Positions 1-5,232 of a stretch of 6,131 bases of DNA are shown one piece after another; position 1 is the stretch's first letter, and each line of letters begins with the position of its first letter. The stretch is from NCBI GenBank assembly GCA_964634255.1, contig CAZWJC010000337.1, positions 1 through 6,131 on the forward strand, given 5' to 3'. The position numbers and the translations under genes are program-made. Under the pieces are notes generated by a model. That model ran no database searches. It was not told where the DNA came from and saw only the letters and a list, made by a program, of their open reading frames with translations. Source of the DNA: MWDV01 sp964634255 (lineage in GTDB: Bacteria > Verrucomicrobiota > Verrucomicrobiia > Limisphaerales > MWDV01).

Positions 1-246
1 CTATGTCCGAATTCCTAATTTGTGTGGTCCTTCCTCGATCTTCGCCGCGGTCGGGGCACGCGGGGGCGGCCCGCCTTCCCCGGGCGGACGCCAGTCCGCC
101 GCTACGGGGAGTTCCCATTCATCGAACCACACCTTCAGGTGCTTGCGCACGGCCTCCGGCAACCGCTCCGCCAGCAGGCGCACCACTGCCTTGTCCTTGC
201 TGCTGTGGCTCAGGAAGACGTCATGGGTGAAAGCCCCGTCGCTCAT
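1..246 (-). pseudogene. TIR-domain protein, truncated N-terminal remnant
   Basis: The 81-residue reading frame starts at ATG 246 and stops at TAG 3-1. Residues 8-14 (HDVFLSHSSKDK context) form the first TIR strand, the following helix is normal, and VWFDEWEL near residues 39-46 is the second strand leading into the BB loop. After that the protein becomes Pro/Gly/Arg-rich, encoded by a GC-rich palindromic repeat. A short KIEEG that resembles the next TIR segment follows, and the frame ends. A TIR domain is normally about 130-150 residues. The later strands and the helix with the catalytic glutamate of NAD-cleaving TIR domains are missing, so NADase activity is not expected. Bacterial TIR proteins often act in anti-phage defence or signalling, but no partner gene is visible. 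I infer a gene disrupted by repeat insertion or deletion. A short expressed protein is possible but less likely. Confidence 0.7.
83..100. repeat. GC-rich palindrome inside the TIR remnant
   Basis: GGCGGAC (83-89) and GTCCGCC (94-100) form a perfect 7-bp stem around a 4-base loop. The wider GC-rich stretch, about 50-107, lies exactly where the TIR protein loses its family resemblance, so it probably marks the edge of an inserted repeat. It carries no transposase. I associate such palindromes with dispersed non-coding repeats in verrucomicrobial-type genomes, but the copy number cannot be seen here. Confidence 0.55.
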
Positions 247-259
247 GCTTTGGTTTTAA

Positions 260-344
260 GACAGGATTCACAGGATGGACAGGATAAAACGCAAAGGTCC
301 CAGCTCTGGTCCTCTGCAATCCTGCCAATCCTGTTCATCCTGTC
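260..344. repeat. Imperfect inverted repeat built on a 9-bp period
   Basis: The left arm (260-285) contains ACAGGAT three times at 9-bp spacing (261, 270, 279). The right arm (319-344) is its reverse complement at 22 of 26 positions, with a 33-base spacer (286-318). The transcript could fold into a long hairpin. ACAGGAT-type periodic inverted repeats are, to my knowledge, dispersed elements in several environmental bacterial phyla. The left arm begins 14 bp upstream of the TIR remnant start, so it lies in that gene's leader. It is too imperfect, and lacks a T-run, for a simple terminator. Confidence 0.7.
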
Positions 345-429
345 GGCGCTCCGTTACCGCCGTTCGCTGGCTTGCCGTTCCGCAATTCTCCTGAAACAAA
401 ACCGCCGCCGCCGGGTATTCCCTACATCA

Positions 430-444
430 GGAACATCCGGTTCC
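430..444. promoter_or_regulatory. Small dyad upstream of the DUF4252-like gene
   Basis: GGAAC (430-434) and GTTCC (440-444) form a 5-bp dyad with a 5-base centre, 26 bp before the start codon at 471. The overlapping CCGGTTCCGG (437-446) adds further symmetry. It could be an operator or a leader hairpin, but a dyad this short can arise by chance. No convincing -35/-10 pair was identified around it. Confidence 0.18.
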
Positions 445-470
445 GGTAAAGACAACAACTAGAAATCACT

Positions 471-1022
471 ATGAAGATCTCGTTTGGCCGTTCGTTCGTG
501 TTCGCGCTCGTGTTCTCGAGTTTCGCCGTCAAGGTTTGCGCCGAGTCGCCCGGCGCGGTGGATTTCGGCAAGTTCACGCCGCCTGGGAAGGGGAGTGAGT
601 TTGTCGAGGTCAACATCCGCAGCAATCTGCTCAACTTTGCCGCCCTGCTGGTGGAAAAGGAAGAGCCCGAGGCCGCGAAGCTCCTGCGCAGCGTGCAACT
701 CGTCCGGGTCAACGTCCTCGGATTGACGGATGAGAATCGCGACGACCTGCAGAAACGCGTTCAGGGTATCCGTCAGGACCTTGAAGGACGCGGCTGGGAG
801 CGCAACGTGAACGTGGTGGGTAAGAATGGCGAGGACGTCGGGGTTTACACGCAGACGCAGGGCGGCACGGCGTTGGCGGGCGTCGCCGTCACGGTGATTG
901 ATCCCAAGAACGTGGTGCTCGTCAATGTGGTGGGCGACATCCGGCCCGAACAGATCGCGGCTTTGGGCGAAAAGCTGGACATCCAACCGCTCAAGGAAAT
1001 CGGGGAAGCGGTCAAGAAGTAG
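471..1022 (+). CDS. Secreted DUF4252-like protein
   Basis: This is a 183-residue protein with a clear Sec signal peptide: positive residues at 2 and 7, a hydrophobic core over 8-20, and a likely signal peptidase I site after VCA (residue 24). The mature part resembles DUF4252 proteins in overall pattern: a VDFGKF opening, a helix (about 51-62) followed by a charged EKEEPEAAKLL segment, a strand RVNVLGL (79-85), and an RGWER...EDVGVY core (107-126). A hydrophobic strand pair (136-155) follows. The function of this family is unknown. No catalytic residues stand out, and a structural or envelope-associated role in the periplasm is inferred. The ATG at 471 is chosen because it gives the complete signal peptide; no good Shine-Dalgarno sequence precedes it. 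The gene is followed 74 bp later, on the same strand, by an apparent paralogue, and the two may be co-transcribed. The family call rests on pattern recognition. Confidence 0.8.
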   Translation: MKISFGRSFVFALVFSSFAVKVCAESPGAVDFGKFTPPGKGSEFVEVNIRSNLLNFAALLVEKEEPEAAKLLRSVQLVRVNVLGLTDENRDDLQKRVQGIRQDLEGRGWERNVNVVGKNGEDVGVYTQTQGGTALAGVAVTVIDPKNVVLVNVVGDIRPEQIAALGEKLDIQPLKEIGEAVKK

Positions 1023-1037
1023 TGGGGGACGCCTGCT

Positions 1038-1066
1038 GGGCGGGGGTGGCCAGCGCCGCCCCGCCC
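1038..1066 (+). other. GC-rich hairpin between the two DUF4252-like genes
   Basis: GGGCGGGG (1038-1045) pairs perfectly with CCCCGCCC (1059-1066). A small inner GGC/GCC stem (1048-1050 with 1055-1057) lies within the 13-base loop. It starts 15 bp after the upstream stop codon. No T-run follows, so it is not a standard intrinsic terminator. It could protect the upstream mRNA end or reduce expression of the second gene. A second small dyad (GGTTC 1067-1071 with GAACC 1079-1083) follows at once. Confidence 0.4.
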
Positions 1067-1096
1067 GGTTCGCTCAATGAACCACCCTGACAACGC

Positions 1097-1720
1097 ATGA
1101 ACACTCCCGCCGTCCCACCGTTGATCCGTCCGCGCGCGAAACGCACCTGGCTTTGGGTCGGACTGGCTCTGTTGCTGATCCCGCTCGTCGGCCTTGGGAT
1201 TCTGGTCTTGGGGGTGGCGAGTTGCTTCCACCTCAGTTCCGACACGCGCGCGTTGCGCGGCGAATTGGTGCGGGCGAGCGGCGCGGAGTGGCGGCAGCAG
1301 ATTGGGTTGAGCGTTGGCAGTCTGCCATTGGGGCTGGTCCGCGCCGGGCTGTCCTTTGTCCCGCTTGAGCCCGAGGCGCGAGCGGCGTTGCGCACGGTGC
1401 GGGGCGCGGAAGTTGGCATTTACGAATTGGCCTCCGAATCAGCGCGCCTGGATCGCTCCGCCATGCTTACGGCAGCCGATGGCGTGATGCGGAAACGGGG
1501 GTGGGAACGGGCGGTCGGTGTGCTCGACGGCGGGCAGATGGTCGGTGTGTATTTGCCTGCGGACTTGAGCACGGCGCGCCGCGTGAAGGCGTGCGTGGTC
1601 GTGTTGGACGAACGCCAGTTGGTCGTGGTGTCCGCCCACGCCAATCTTGAGCCGTTATTGGAGTGCCTGCGGAATCAACACGACTGGCGGGCCGAGGTGC
1701 GGTCGCTGGCGCGTCGGTGA
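1097..1720 (+). CDS. Membrane-anchored DUF4252-like paralogue, unknown function
   Basis: This 207-residue protein has a short basic N-terminus (RPRAKR, 11-16), one long hydrophobic segment (about 18-42), and an outer domain. The segment ends in VASC (40-43), which also fits a lipobox, so it may be a lipoprotein instead of a single-pass membrane protein. Residues 98-185 align by eye with the upstream gene's product: LRTV (98-101) matches LRSV, and RGWER (134-138) and MVGVY (148-152) match RGWER and DVGVY. The hydrophobic strand pair VKACVVVL and LVVVSA follows in both. The spacing from LR[ST]V to RGWER is 35 versus 36 residues. I infer an old tandem duplication in which this copy gained a membrane anchor and a different N-terminal half. 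No enzyme motif is visible. The ATG at 1097 includes the basic n-region, and no clear Shine-Dalgarno sequence is present. Confidence 0.75.
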   Translation: MNTPAVPPLIRPRAKRTWLWVGLALLLIPLVGLGILVLGVASCFHLSSDTRALRGELVRASGAEWRQQIGLSVGSLPLGLVRAGLSFVPLEPEARAALRTVRGAEVGIYELASESARLDRSAMLTAADGVMRKRGWERAVGVLDGGQMVGVYLPADLSTARRVKACVVVLDERQLVVVSAHANLEPLLECLRNQHDWRAEVRSLARR

Positions 1721-1744
1721 AAGGGAACGTCGGTCAAGATCCGC

Positions 1745-1765
1745 TTGGCGCTAGGAGCACGCCAA
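1745..1765 (+). terminator. Possible weak terminator hairpin
   Basis: TTGGCG (1745-1750) and CGCCAA (1760-1765) form a perfect 6-bp stem with a 9-base loop, starting 25 bp after the stop codon at 1720. There is no downstream T-run, so Rho-independent termination is doubtful. The position after a last gene is the main support. Confidence 0.25.
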
Positions 1766-1791
1766 CCAACGCCGCTTGCATAAAGGACGGT

Positions 1792-1845
1792 AACCAGGGC
1801 GGCATTTCGCTCGCCCTGGGTTGGCTTCCCTCTGGCCCTTTGGGC
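1792..1845. repeat. Palindromic intergenic repeat, two hairpins
   Basis: AACCAGGGCG (1792-1801) pairs with 1812-1822 to give ten base pairs with one bulged G (1818), around a 10-base loop. A second hairpin follows: GCCC (1835-1838), a TTT loop, and GGGC (1842-1845). A CCAGGG/CCCTGG hairpin followed by a GCCC-TTT-GGGC hairpin recalls dispersed intergenic elements I know from Planctomycetes and Verrucomicrobia. It lies between the convergent DUF4252-like and wrbA genes, where it could also act as a transcript-end structure for either. The rest of the 1721-1917 gap shows no gene. Confidence 0.55.
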
Positions 1846-1917
1846 TGGAAATTCAGGTGGTCGTATATGAACTTCGTCCACTTCAATCCCGCTCCTGTAT
1901 GTTGGCCTTGAAGCCCT

Positions 1918-2517
1918 TCACGCCTTCAGTTTCTTTGCGACCGTCGCCACGTGACGCCCTTGGAAACGGGCCTGGGCCAGTTCCTTGGCGCTGGGCTGCC
2001 GGGAGCCGTCGGCGCCGGCAATGGTCGCCGCGCCCCACGGTGAGCCGCCTTTGACTTCGCTGATGTCGGCGAGTTCGGGGCAGGCATAGGGCAGGCCCAC
2101 ATACACCATTCCGTGGTGCATCAACGTGGTGACGAAGCTAATGATGGTGCTCTCGTTGCCGCCGCCCGTGCCGGTGCTGGTGAAGACGCTGCCCACCTTG
2201 CCGACCAGCGCGCCCTTGACCCAAAGCCCACCCGTTTGGTCGAGGAAGTTGCGCATCTGCGCCGCCATGTTGCCAAAGCGCGTCGGCGTGCCGAAGAGGA
2301 TCGCATCGTAGTCGCCGAGTTCCTTCGGTGAGGCCACCGGCGCAGATTGATCGAGCTTCGCGCCGTATTGTTTGGCCACGTCCGGAGGCATGGTTTCCGG
2401 AACCCGCTTCAACGTCACCTCGACGCCTTCCACGGAGCGGGCGCCTTCCGCGACCGCGTTTGCCAGCGTTTCAACGTGGCCATACATGGAGTAATAGAGA
2501 ACGAGGATCTTGGTCAT
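1918..2517 (-). CDS. wrbA: NAD(P)H:quinone oxidoreductase WrbA
   Basis: This flavodoxin-fold enzyme binds FMN and reduces quinones by two electrons using NADH or NADPH. That avoids semiquinone radicals, so it is linked to oxidative and electrophile stress; it acts in the cytoplasm, typically as a tetramer. The 199-residue length matches the family (E. coli WrbA is 198). Visible motifs are the FMN phosphate loop SMYGHVET (10-17), RVPETMPP (38-45), the flavin-contacting TPTRFGNM (77-84), FLDQTGGLW (91-99), STGTGGG (114-120), the HH pair at 134-135, and TIAGADGSRQPS (165-176). All are very close to the E. coli protein. The ATG at 2517 gives the exact family N-terminus. The pirin gene ends 25 bp upstream on the same strand, so the two are probably one operon. 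No sign of damage. Confidence 0.97.
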   Translation of the reverse strand: MTKILVLYYSMYGHVETLANAVAEGARSVEGVEVTLKRVPETMPPDVAKQYGAKLDQSAPVASPKELGDYDAILFGTPTRFGNMAAQMRNFLDQTGGLWVKGALVGKVGSVFTSTGTGGGNESTIISFVTTLMHHGMVYVGLPYACPELADISEVKGGSPWGAATIAGADGSRQPSAKELAQARFQGRHVATVAKKLKA

Positions 2518-2542
2518 AATGTGTTCCGTCTTTGGTTCTAGT

Positions 2543-3259
2543 TTAGTTGAGATCGAAGAGGAGTGCCTCGGTAGGGCGCGTGGCCACCAGAGTCAGCCTG
2601 CCCGGTTGTTCGGTGCTGACACCATCGCCGGTGGTCAACGCAACGTCGTTGAGCGTCAACGCGCCTTCGGCAATTTGCAGCCACGCGCCGCGGCCGGATT
2701 TGAGGTCGTGCGTGACCGTTTCTCCAGGCCGGAGGCGGATGCGGTAGATGTCCGCGTCCTGATGAATCGTCGCTGAGCCATCACGGCCATCGGGTGAGAT
2801 GACCAGGACCTTCGGCGCGTCGGCATCTTCGGCTTTCGGATGCCACTCGGTGTAGCTCGGCGTCAGGCCACGCTGGCGGGGCAGAATCCAGATTTGCAGA
2901 AAATGCACCGACGCAGTGCGTGAGGGGTTAAACTCGCTGTGCGTCACCCCGCGACCGGCGCTCATAAGTTGGATCTGGCCCGGCTTCAGTTGCCGTCCGT
3001 TGCCCAGGCTGTCCTTGTGTTCCAGTGTGCCCTCCAGCACGTAGCTGAAGATCTCCATATCGCGATGGGGGTGGGTGCCGAAGCCTTGGCCGGGCGCAAC
3101 GCGGTCGTCATTGATGACCCGCAGACTCCGAAAGCCCATGTGCGCGGGGTCGTAGTAGTCGGCGAAGGAAAATGTGTGGGTGGACTTCAGCCAGCCGTGG
3201 TCGGCCTGGCCGCGCTCCTCGGCCCGGCGGATCATCAGTTCGGTCGCTTGCGTTTTCAT
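2543..3259 (-). CDS. Pirin-family bicupin protein (YhhW-like)
   Basis: Numbering is from ATG 3259, which gives 238 residues; E. coli YhhW has 231. The N-terminal cupin carries the full metal-binding set: H63 and H65 in FGTHPHRDME, and H107 and E109 in RGVTHSEFNP. Other family segments are HGWLKSTHTFSFADYYDP (21-38) and LRVINDD (46-52). The C-terminal cupin is present without obvious metal ligands, as is usual. Bacterial pirins of this type bind an iron-like metal, and some act as quercetin 2,3-dioxygenases; the natural substrate here is unknown. An upstream TTG at 3295 would add 12 residues unlike the family, and the ATG at 3235 (MIRRAEERG) matches the YhhW start well, so 3235 is the main alternative. 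The gene is first in a likely operon with wrbA and divergent from a LysR gene that may control it. Confidence 0.95.
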   Translation of the reverse strand: MKTQATELMIRRAEERGQADHGWLKSTHTFSFADYYDPAHMGFRSLRVINDDRVAPGQGFGTHPHRDMEIFSYVLEGTLEHKDSLGNGRQLKPGQIQLMSAGRGVTHSEFNPSRTASVHFLQIWILPRQRGLTPSYTEWHPKAEDADAPKVLVISPDGRDGSATIHQDADIYRIRLRPGETVTHDLKSGRGAWLQIAEGALTLNDVALTTGDGVSTEQPGRLTLVATRPTEALLFDLN

Positions 3260-3329
3260 GCGGGCAAGATCGGTGCTCTCCGCGGGGCCGGCCAATGCCG
3301 AGTTCTTTGCCTGAGCCTGCCTTTGGGTT
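3260..3329. promoter_or_regulatory. Divergent promoter region between pirin and LysR genes
   Basis: These 70 bp separate the start codons of the pirin-wrbA unit and the LysR gene, so both promoters and any LysR binding site should lie here or in the gene edges. LysR regulators commonly bind such gaps to repress themselves and activate the neighbour. The only clean symmetry seen is the 8-bp palindrome GGCCGGCC (3286-3293). No convincing T-N11-A operator or -35/-10 boxes could be assigned by eye. Confidence 0.45.
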
Positions 3330-4232
3330 ATGGTTCGCGGCGTGGAACTCCGTCAACTCCGTTACTTCGTGGCCGTGGCCGAGACCGGCAACATCAGCCG
3401 CGCCGCGAAGAAGATCTTTCTGACGCAGCCTGCGTTGAGCCGCCAGATCAAGGCGCTGGAGGAGGAAATCGGGCAATGCCTCCTCGAACGCGAGGCACAC
3501 TCCATCCGGTTGACACGCGCCGGCGAGGCCCTGCTACGGGAAGCGCGTGAACTGCTCGACCATGCCCATCAAGTGCTGGAGAAAGTCCGGGCTGCCGGAA
3601 CGGGCGTGCGGTTGCGGGTCGGTTACGCGCCGTCCCTTGCCAGCGGCATGCTGTCGGTGGCGGTGGAACGTTTCAGCCAGGCGCATCCCGGCGCGCGCAT
3701 TGAGTTGTTCGATCTTTCCACGGCGGAGATCCTGGCCGGACTGGAAAGCAATCGGCTGGATGTGGCGCTGACGGTGGTGCGGGAGGGCGAAGCGCGTGAC
3801 TTGACGTGGACTCCGCTGGTTCGCGCTTCCTGGAAACTGGCCGTGAATCGCAAGCACTCCCTGGCGCGCCGTCCGCAGGTGACGCCTGCCGAAGTGGCCC
3901 GCGAGCCTCTGCTGGTTTACTGTCAGCGCGATTATCCGGAGTACTGGGAAACCGTCACTGGCTGGCTGCGCGGGCACCGGCAGCGACCGAAGATCGCGGG
4001 CGAATACGATGGCGCCGAAAGTCTGATAGCCGCCGTGGAATCCGGCTTGGGAGTTGCCGTCGTCACGACCCGCACGGCGCACCTGTTTCCCAGCCGCGTT
4101 CGCCTGAAGAGCTTGTCTGCGCCGCCCAAACCACTCTGCATCGCGGCTGGGCATCTCAAGAACCGGTCAGGCGACAAGCCCCTCGCGGTGTTTGTCGAGG
4201 AGCTGCGCCGCGCGGCTCAAGTCTTCGAGTAA
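3330..4232 (+). CDS. LysR-type transcriptional regulator
   Basis: This 300-residue protein has standard LysR length and layout. The winged helix-turn-helix spans about residues 6-65: ELRQLRYFVAVAETGNISRA, then LTQPALSRQIKALEEEIG (31-48) as turn and recognition helix, then the wing with LLERE and LTRAGEALL. A linker helix (66-88) leads to the two-lobed periplasmic-binding-protein-like effector domain (about 93-297). It contains VGYAPSLASGML, LDVALTVVREGE, and AVESGLGVAVV segments in the usual order. The effector is unknown, though the sequence style recalls the CatR/CbnR/BenM group that senses aromatic compounds. ATG 3330 is used; GTG 3342 would give the very typical LysR start MELRQLRYF and is a serious alternative. 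It probably regulates the divergent pirin-wrbA unit. Confidence 0.95.
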   Translation: MVRGVELRQLRYFVAVAETGNISRAAKKIFLTQPALSRQIKALEEEIGQCLLEREAHSIRLTRAGEALLREARELLDHAHQVLEKVRAAGTGVRLRVGYAPSLASGMLSVAVERFSQAHPGARIELFDLSTAEILAGLESNRLDVALTVVREGEARDLTWTPLVRASWKLAVNRKHSLARRPQVTPAEVAREPLLVYCQRDYPEYWETVTGWLRGHRQRPKIAGEYDGAESLIAAVESGLGVAVVTTRTAHLFPSRVRLKSLSAPPKPLCIAAGHLKNRSGDKPLAVFVEELRRAAQVFE

Positions 4233-4348
4233 ACCTGCGTGCTTTTGCCGACGGTGCTTGGGGCAGTTCTCCTGTCCGGCTGGGTCGGCTGTTGTATGCA
4301 GCAGCGCGGACACATGCGGCAAGCGGGCTAGGTGCGAAACGCGTGACT
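4233..4348. other. Convergent gap between LysR and pgl genes
   Basis: Both flanking genes end here. TGTCCG (4273-4278) and CGGACA (4307-4312) form an outer 6-bp stem, with GCTG (4288-4291) and CAGC (4299-4302) as a possible inner stem. GCCGAC (4247-4252) could instead pair with GTCGGC (4284-4289). These may serve as a bidirectional transcript-end structure, but no T-run makes either an obvious intrinsic terminator. No gene is seen. Confidence 0.3.
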
Positions 4349-5074
4349 TCAGCTCGCCAACGAAAGGTCGCTGAAGATTCGTGTGCGGCGGCGGCTGCGG
4401 AGGACTCTTGCCAGCGGGGTCCGTCCCTCCGGTCGCAACGATTCCCGCAGGGCGCCCTCCTTGCCTGCGCCGGAGATCAACACCCAGACCTCTCGTGCGG
4501 TGGCAAGAGAGCCATAGCCCAATGTTACGCGGTTCGGCGGCGGCTTGGTTGTGGTCACCGCACGATACACGGCCGGGCTCGCAGCAACCGCCGACGGTTC
4601 GCCCGGAAACAGCGACGCCACATGACCATCCTCGCCCATGCCCAGCAAAACGAGATCAAGGATTGGCTGCCCGTCTGGCGCAGACGACACAATTCCGCGG
4701 AGCCCCGCTTCGGCTTCTTGGGCGGCTGTTTCCGGCGACAACTCGCCCTGGATGCGATGGACTCGATCCGGAGCGATGCCCAGCGGCGAAAACAGGTGCT
4801 CGTTGGCGACGCGGTAATTGCTGTCGGCGTGGCCGGGCGGCACGCAGCGCTCGTCAGCCCAGAAGAAGTGAACGTGACTCAACTGCGGATTCCGTTGCGT
4901 TGCCTGACGGCTGAATTCGGTGAACAGCGTTCCGGCGATGCGTCCGCCAGACAGTGCGACGCCAAACGGGCGACCGGCTTGGTCGGCGAGGGCGAGTTCG
5001 TCCAGCCAGGCGGAAGCCGCCGCCCGCACCAGCTTGTCGGCATCTGGATATTCGATTAAGTCGGGCTGAGCCAT
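4349..5074 (-). CDS. pgl: 6-phosphogluconolactonase
   Basis: This cytoplasmic enzyme hydrolyses 6-phosphoglucono-1,5-lactone to 6-phosphogluconate, the second step of the oxidative pentose phosphate pathway. It belongs to the DevB/SOL type of the glucosamine-6-phosphate isomerase fold. With ATG 5074 the protein has 241 residues, normal for the family. Motifs are the phosphate loop ALSGGRIAG (40-48), where most relatives have SGGSTP; FFWADERCVP (70-79) with DSNY (84-87); LVLLGMGEDGHVASLFPG (141-158), which holds the proposed catalytic Asp/His region; and the C-terminal RVTLGYGSL and ISGAGK segments. An in-frame GTG at 5134 would add 20 residues unlike the family, so 5074 is preferred. The upstream gene on this strand is zwf, which supplies the substrate; the 158-bp gap leaves room for a separate promoter. 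Confidence 0.95.
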   Translation of the reverse strand: MAQPDLIEYPDADKLVRAAASAWLDELALADQAGRPFGVALSGGRIAGTLFTEFSRQATQRNPQLSHVHFFWADERCVPPGHADSNYRVANEHLFSPLGIAPDRVHRIQGELSPETAAQEAEAGLRGIVSSAPDGQPILDLVLLGMGEDGHVASLFPGEPSAVAASPAVYRAVTTTKPPPNRVTLGYGSLATAREVWVLISGAGKEGALRESLRPEGRTPLARVLRSRRRTRIFSDLSLAS

Positions 5075-5232
5075 GGGCGCGTTGTAACTTCCCAGACTAC
5101 ACCAAGTGCGACTTCTTGTCGCCAAACCATCCACAAACCCTCACTCGGCCTGAAGTCCCTCGTTCCATCGGGCGGGGATCAGGACAGGTTGAAGAGGCGT
5201 CCTGAGGCTTACCGGAACCACAAAGAGCCGCT
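5075..5232 (-). other. zwf-pgl intergenic region with small hairpins
   Basis: Two perfect inverted repeats are present. One is TCAGGAC (5179-5185) with GTCCTGA (5199-5205), a 7-bp stem and 13-base loop lying 28 bp beyond the zwf stop. The other is GCGAC (5108-5112) with GTCGC (5118-5122), a 5-bp stem and 5-base loop in the pgl leader. Neither has a T-run. The first may stabilise or end the zwf transcript. No gene is evident. Confidence 0.35.

Noticed and set aside
260..344. CRISPR-like array
   Set aside because: The repeated unit is 7 bases at 9-bp spacing with no spacers of normal length, and the two halves face each other; no cas gene is present.
22..462. Plus-strand frame of 146 codons over the TIR remnant and the repeat region
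   Set aside because: Its translation covers repeats and the antisense of the TIR sequence, with no coherent protein features.
459..986. Minus-strand frame of 175 codons opposite the secreted DUF4252-like gene
   Set aside because: The plus-strand product has a clear signal peptide and family pattern, while this one has neither.
1024..1049. G-quadruplex candidate
   Set aside because: Only three G-tracts of three or more bases occur, with a fourth of two, and the same bases are better explained by the perfect GC hairpin at 1038-1066.
2939..3550. Plus-strand frame of 203 codons across the pirin gene and the LysR start
   Set aside because: It overlaps both genes and the divergent promoter, and shows no domain.
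3806..5059. Long plus-strand open frame of 417 codons spanning the LysR end and the pgl gene
   Set aside because: It overlaps two well-supported genes in other frames, its protein is low-complexity Arg/Ala/Ser-rich with no family resemblance, and long chance frames are common in GC-rich DNA.
5179..5205. Intrinsic terminator after zwf
   Set aside because: The 7-bp stem is perfect but no T-run follows on the minus strand, so it is listed only as a hairpin.
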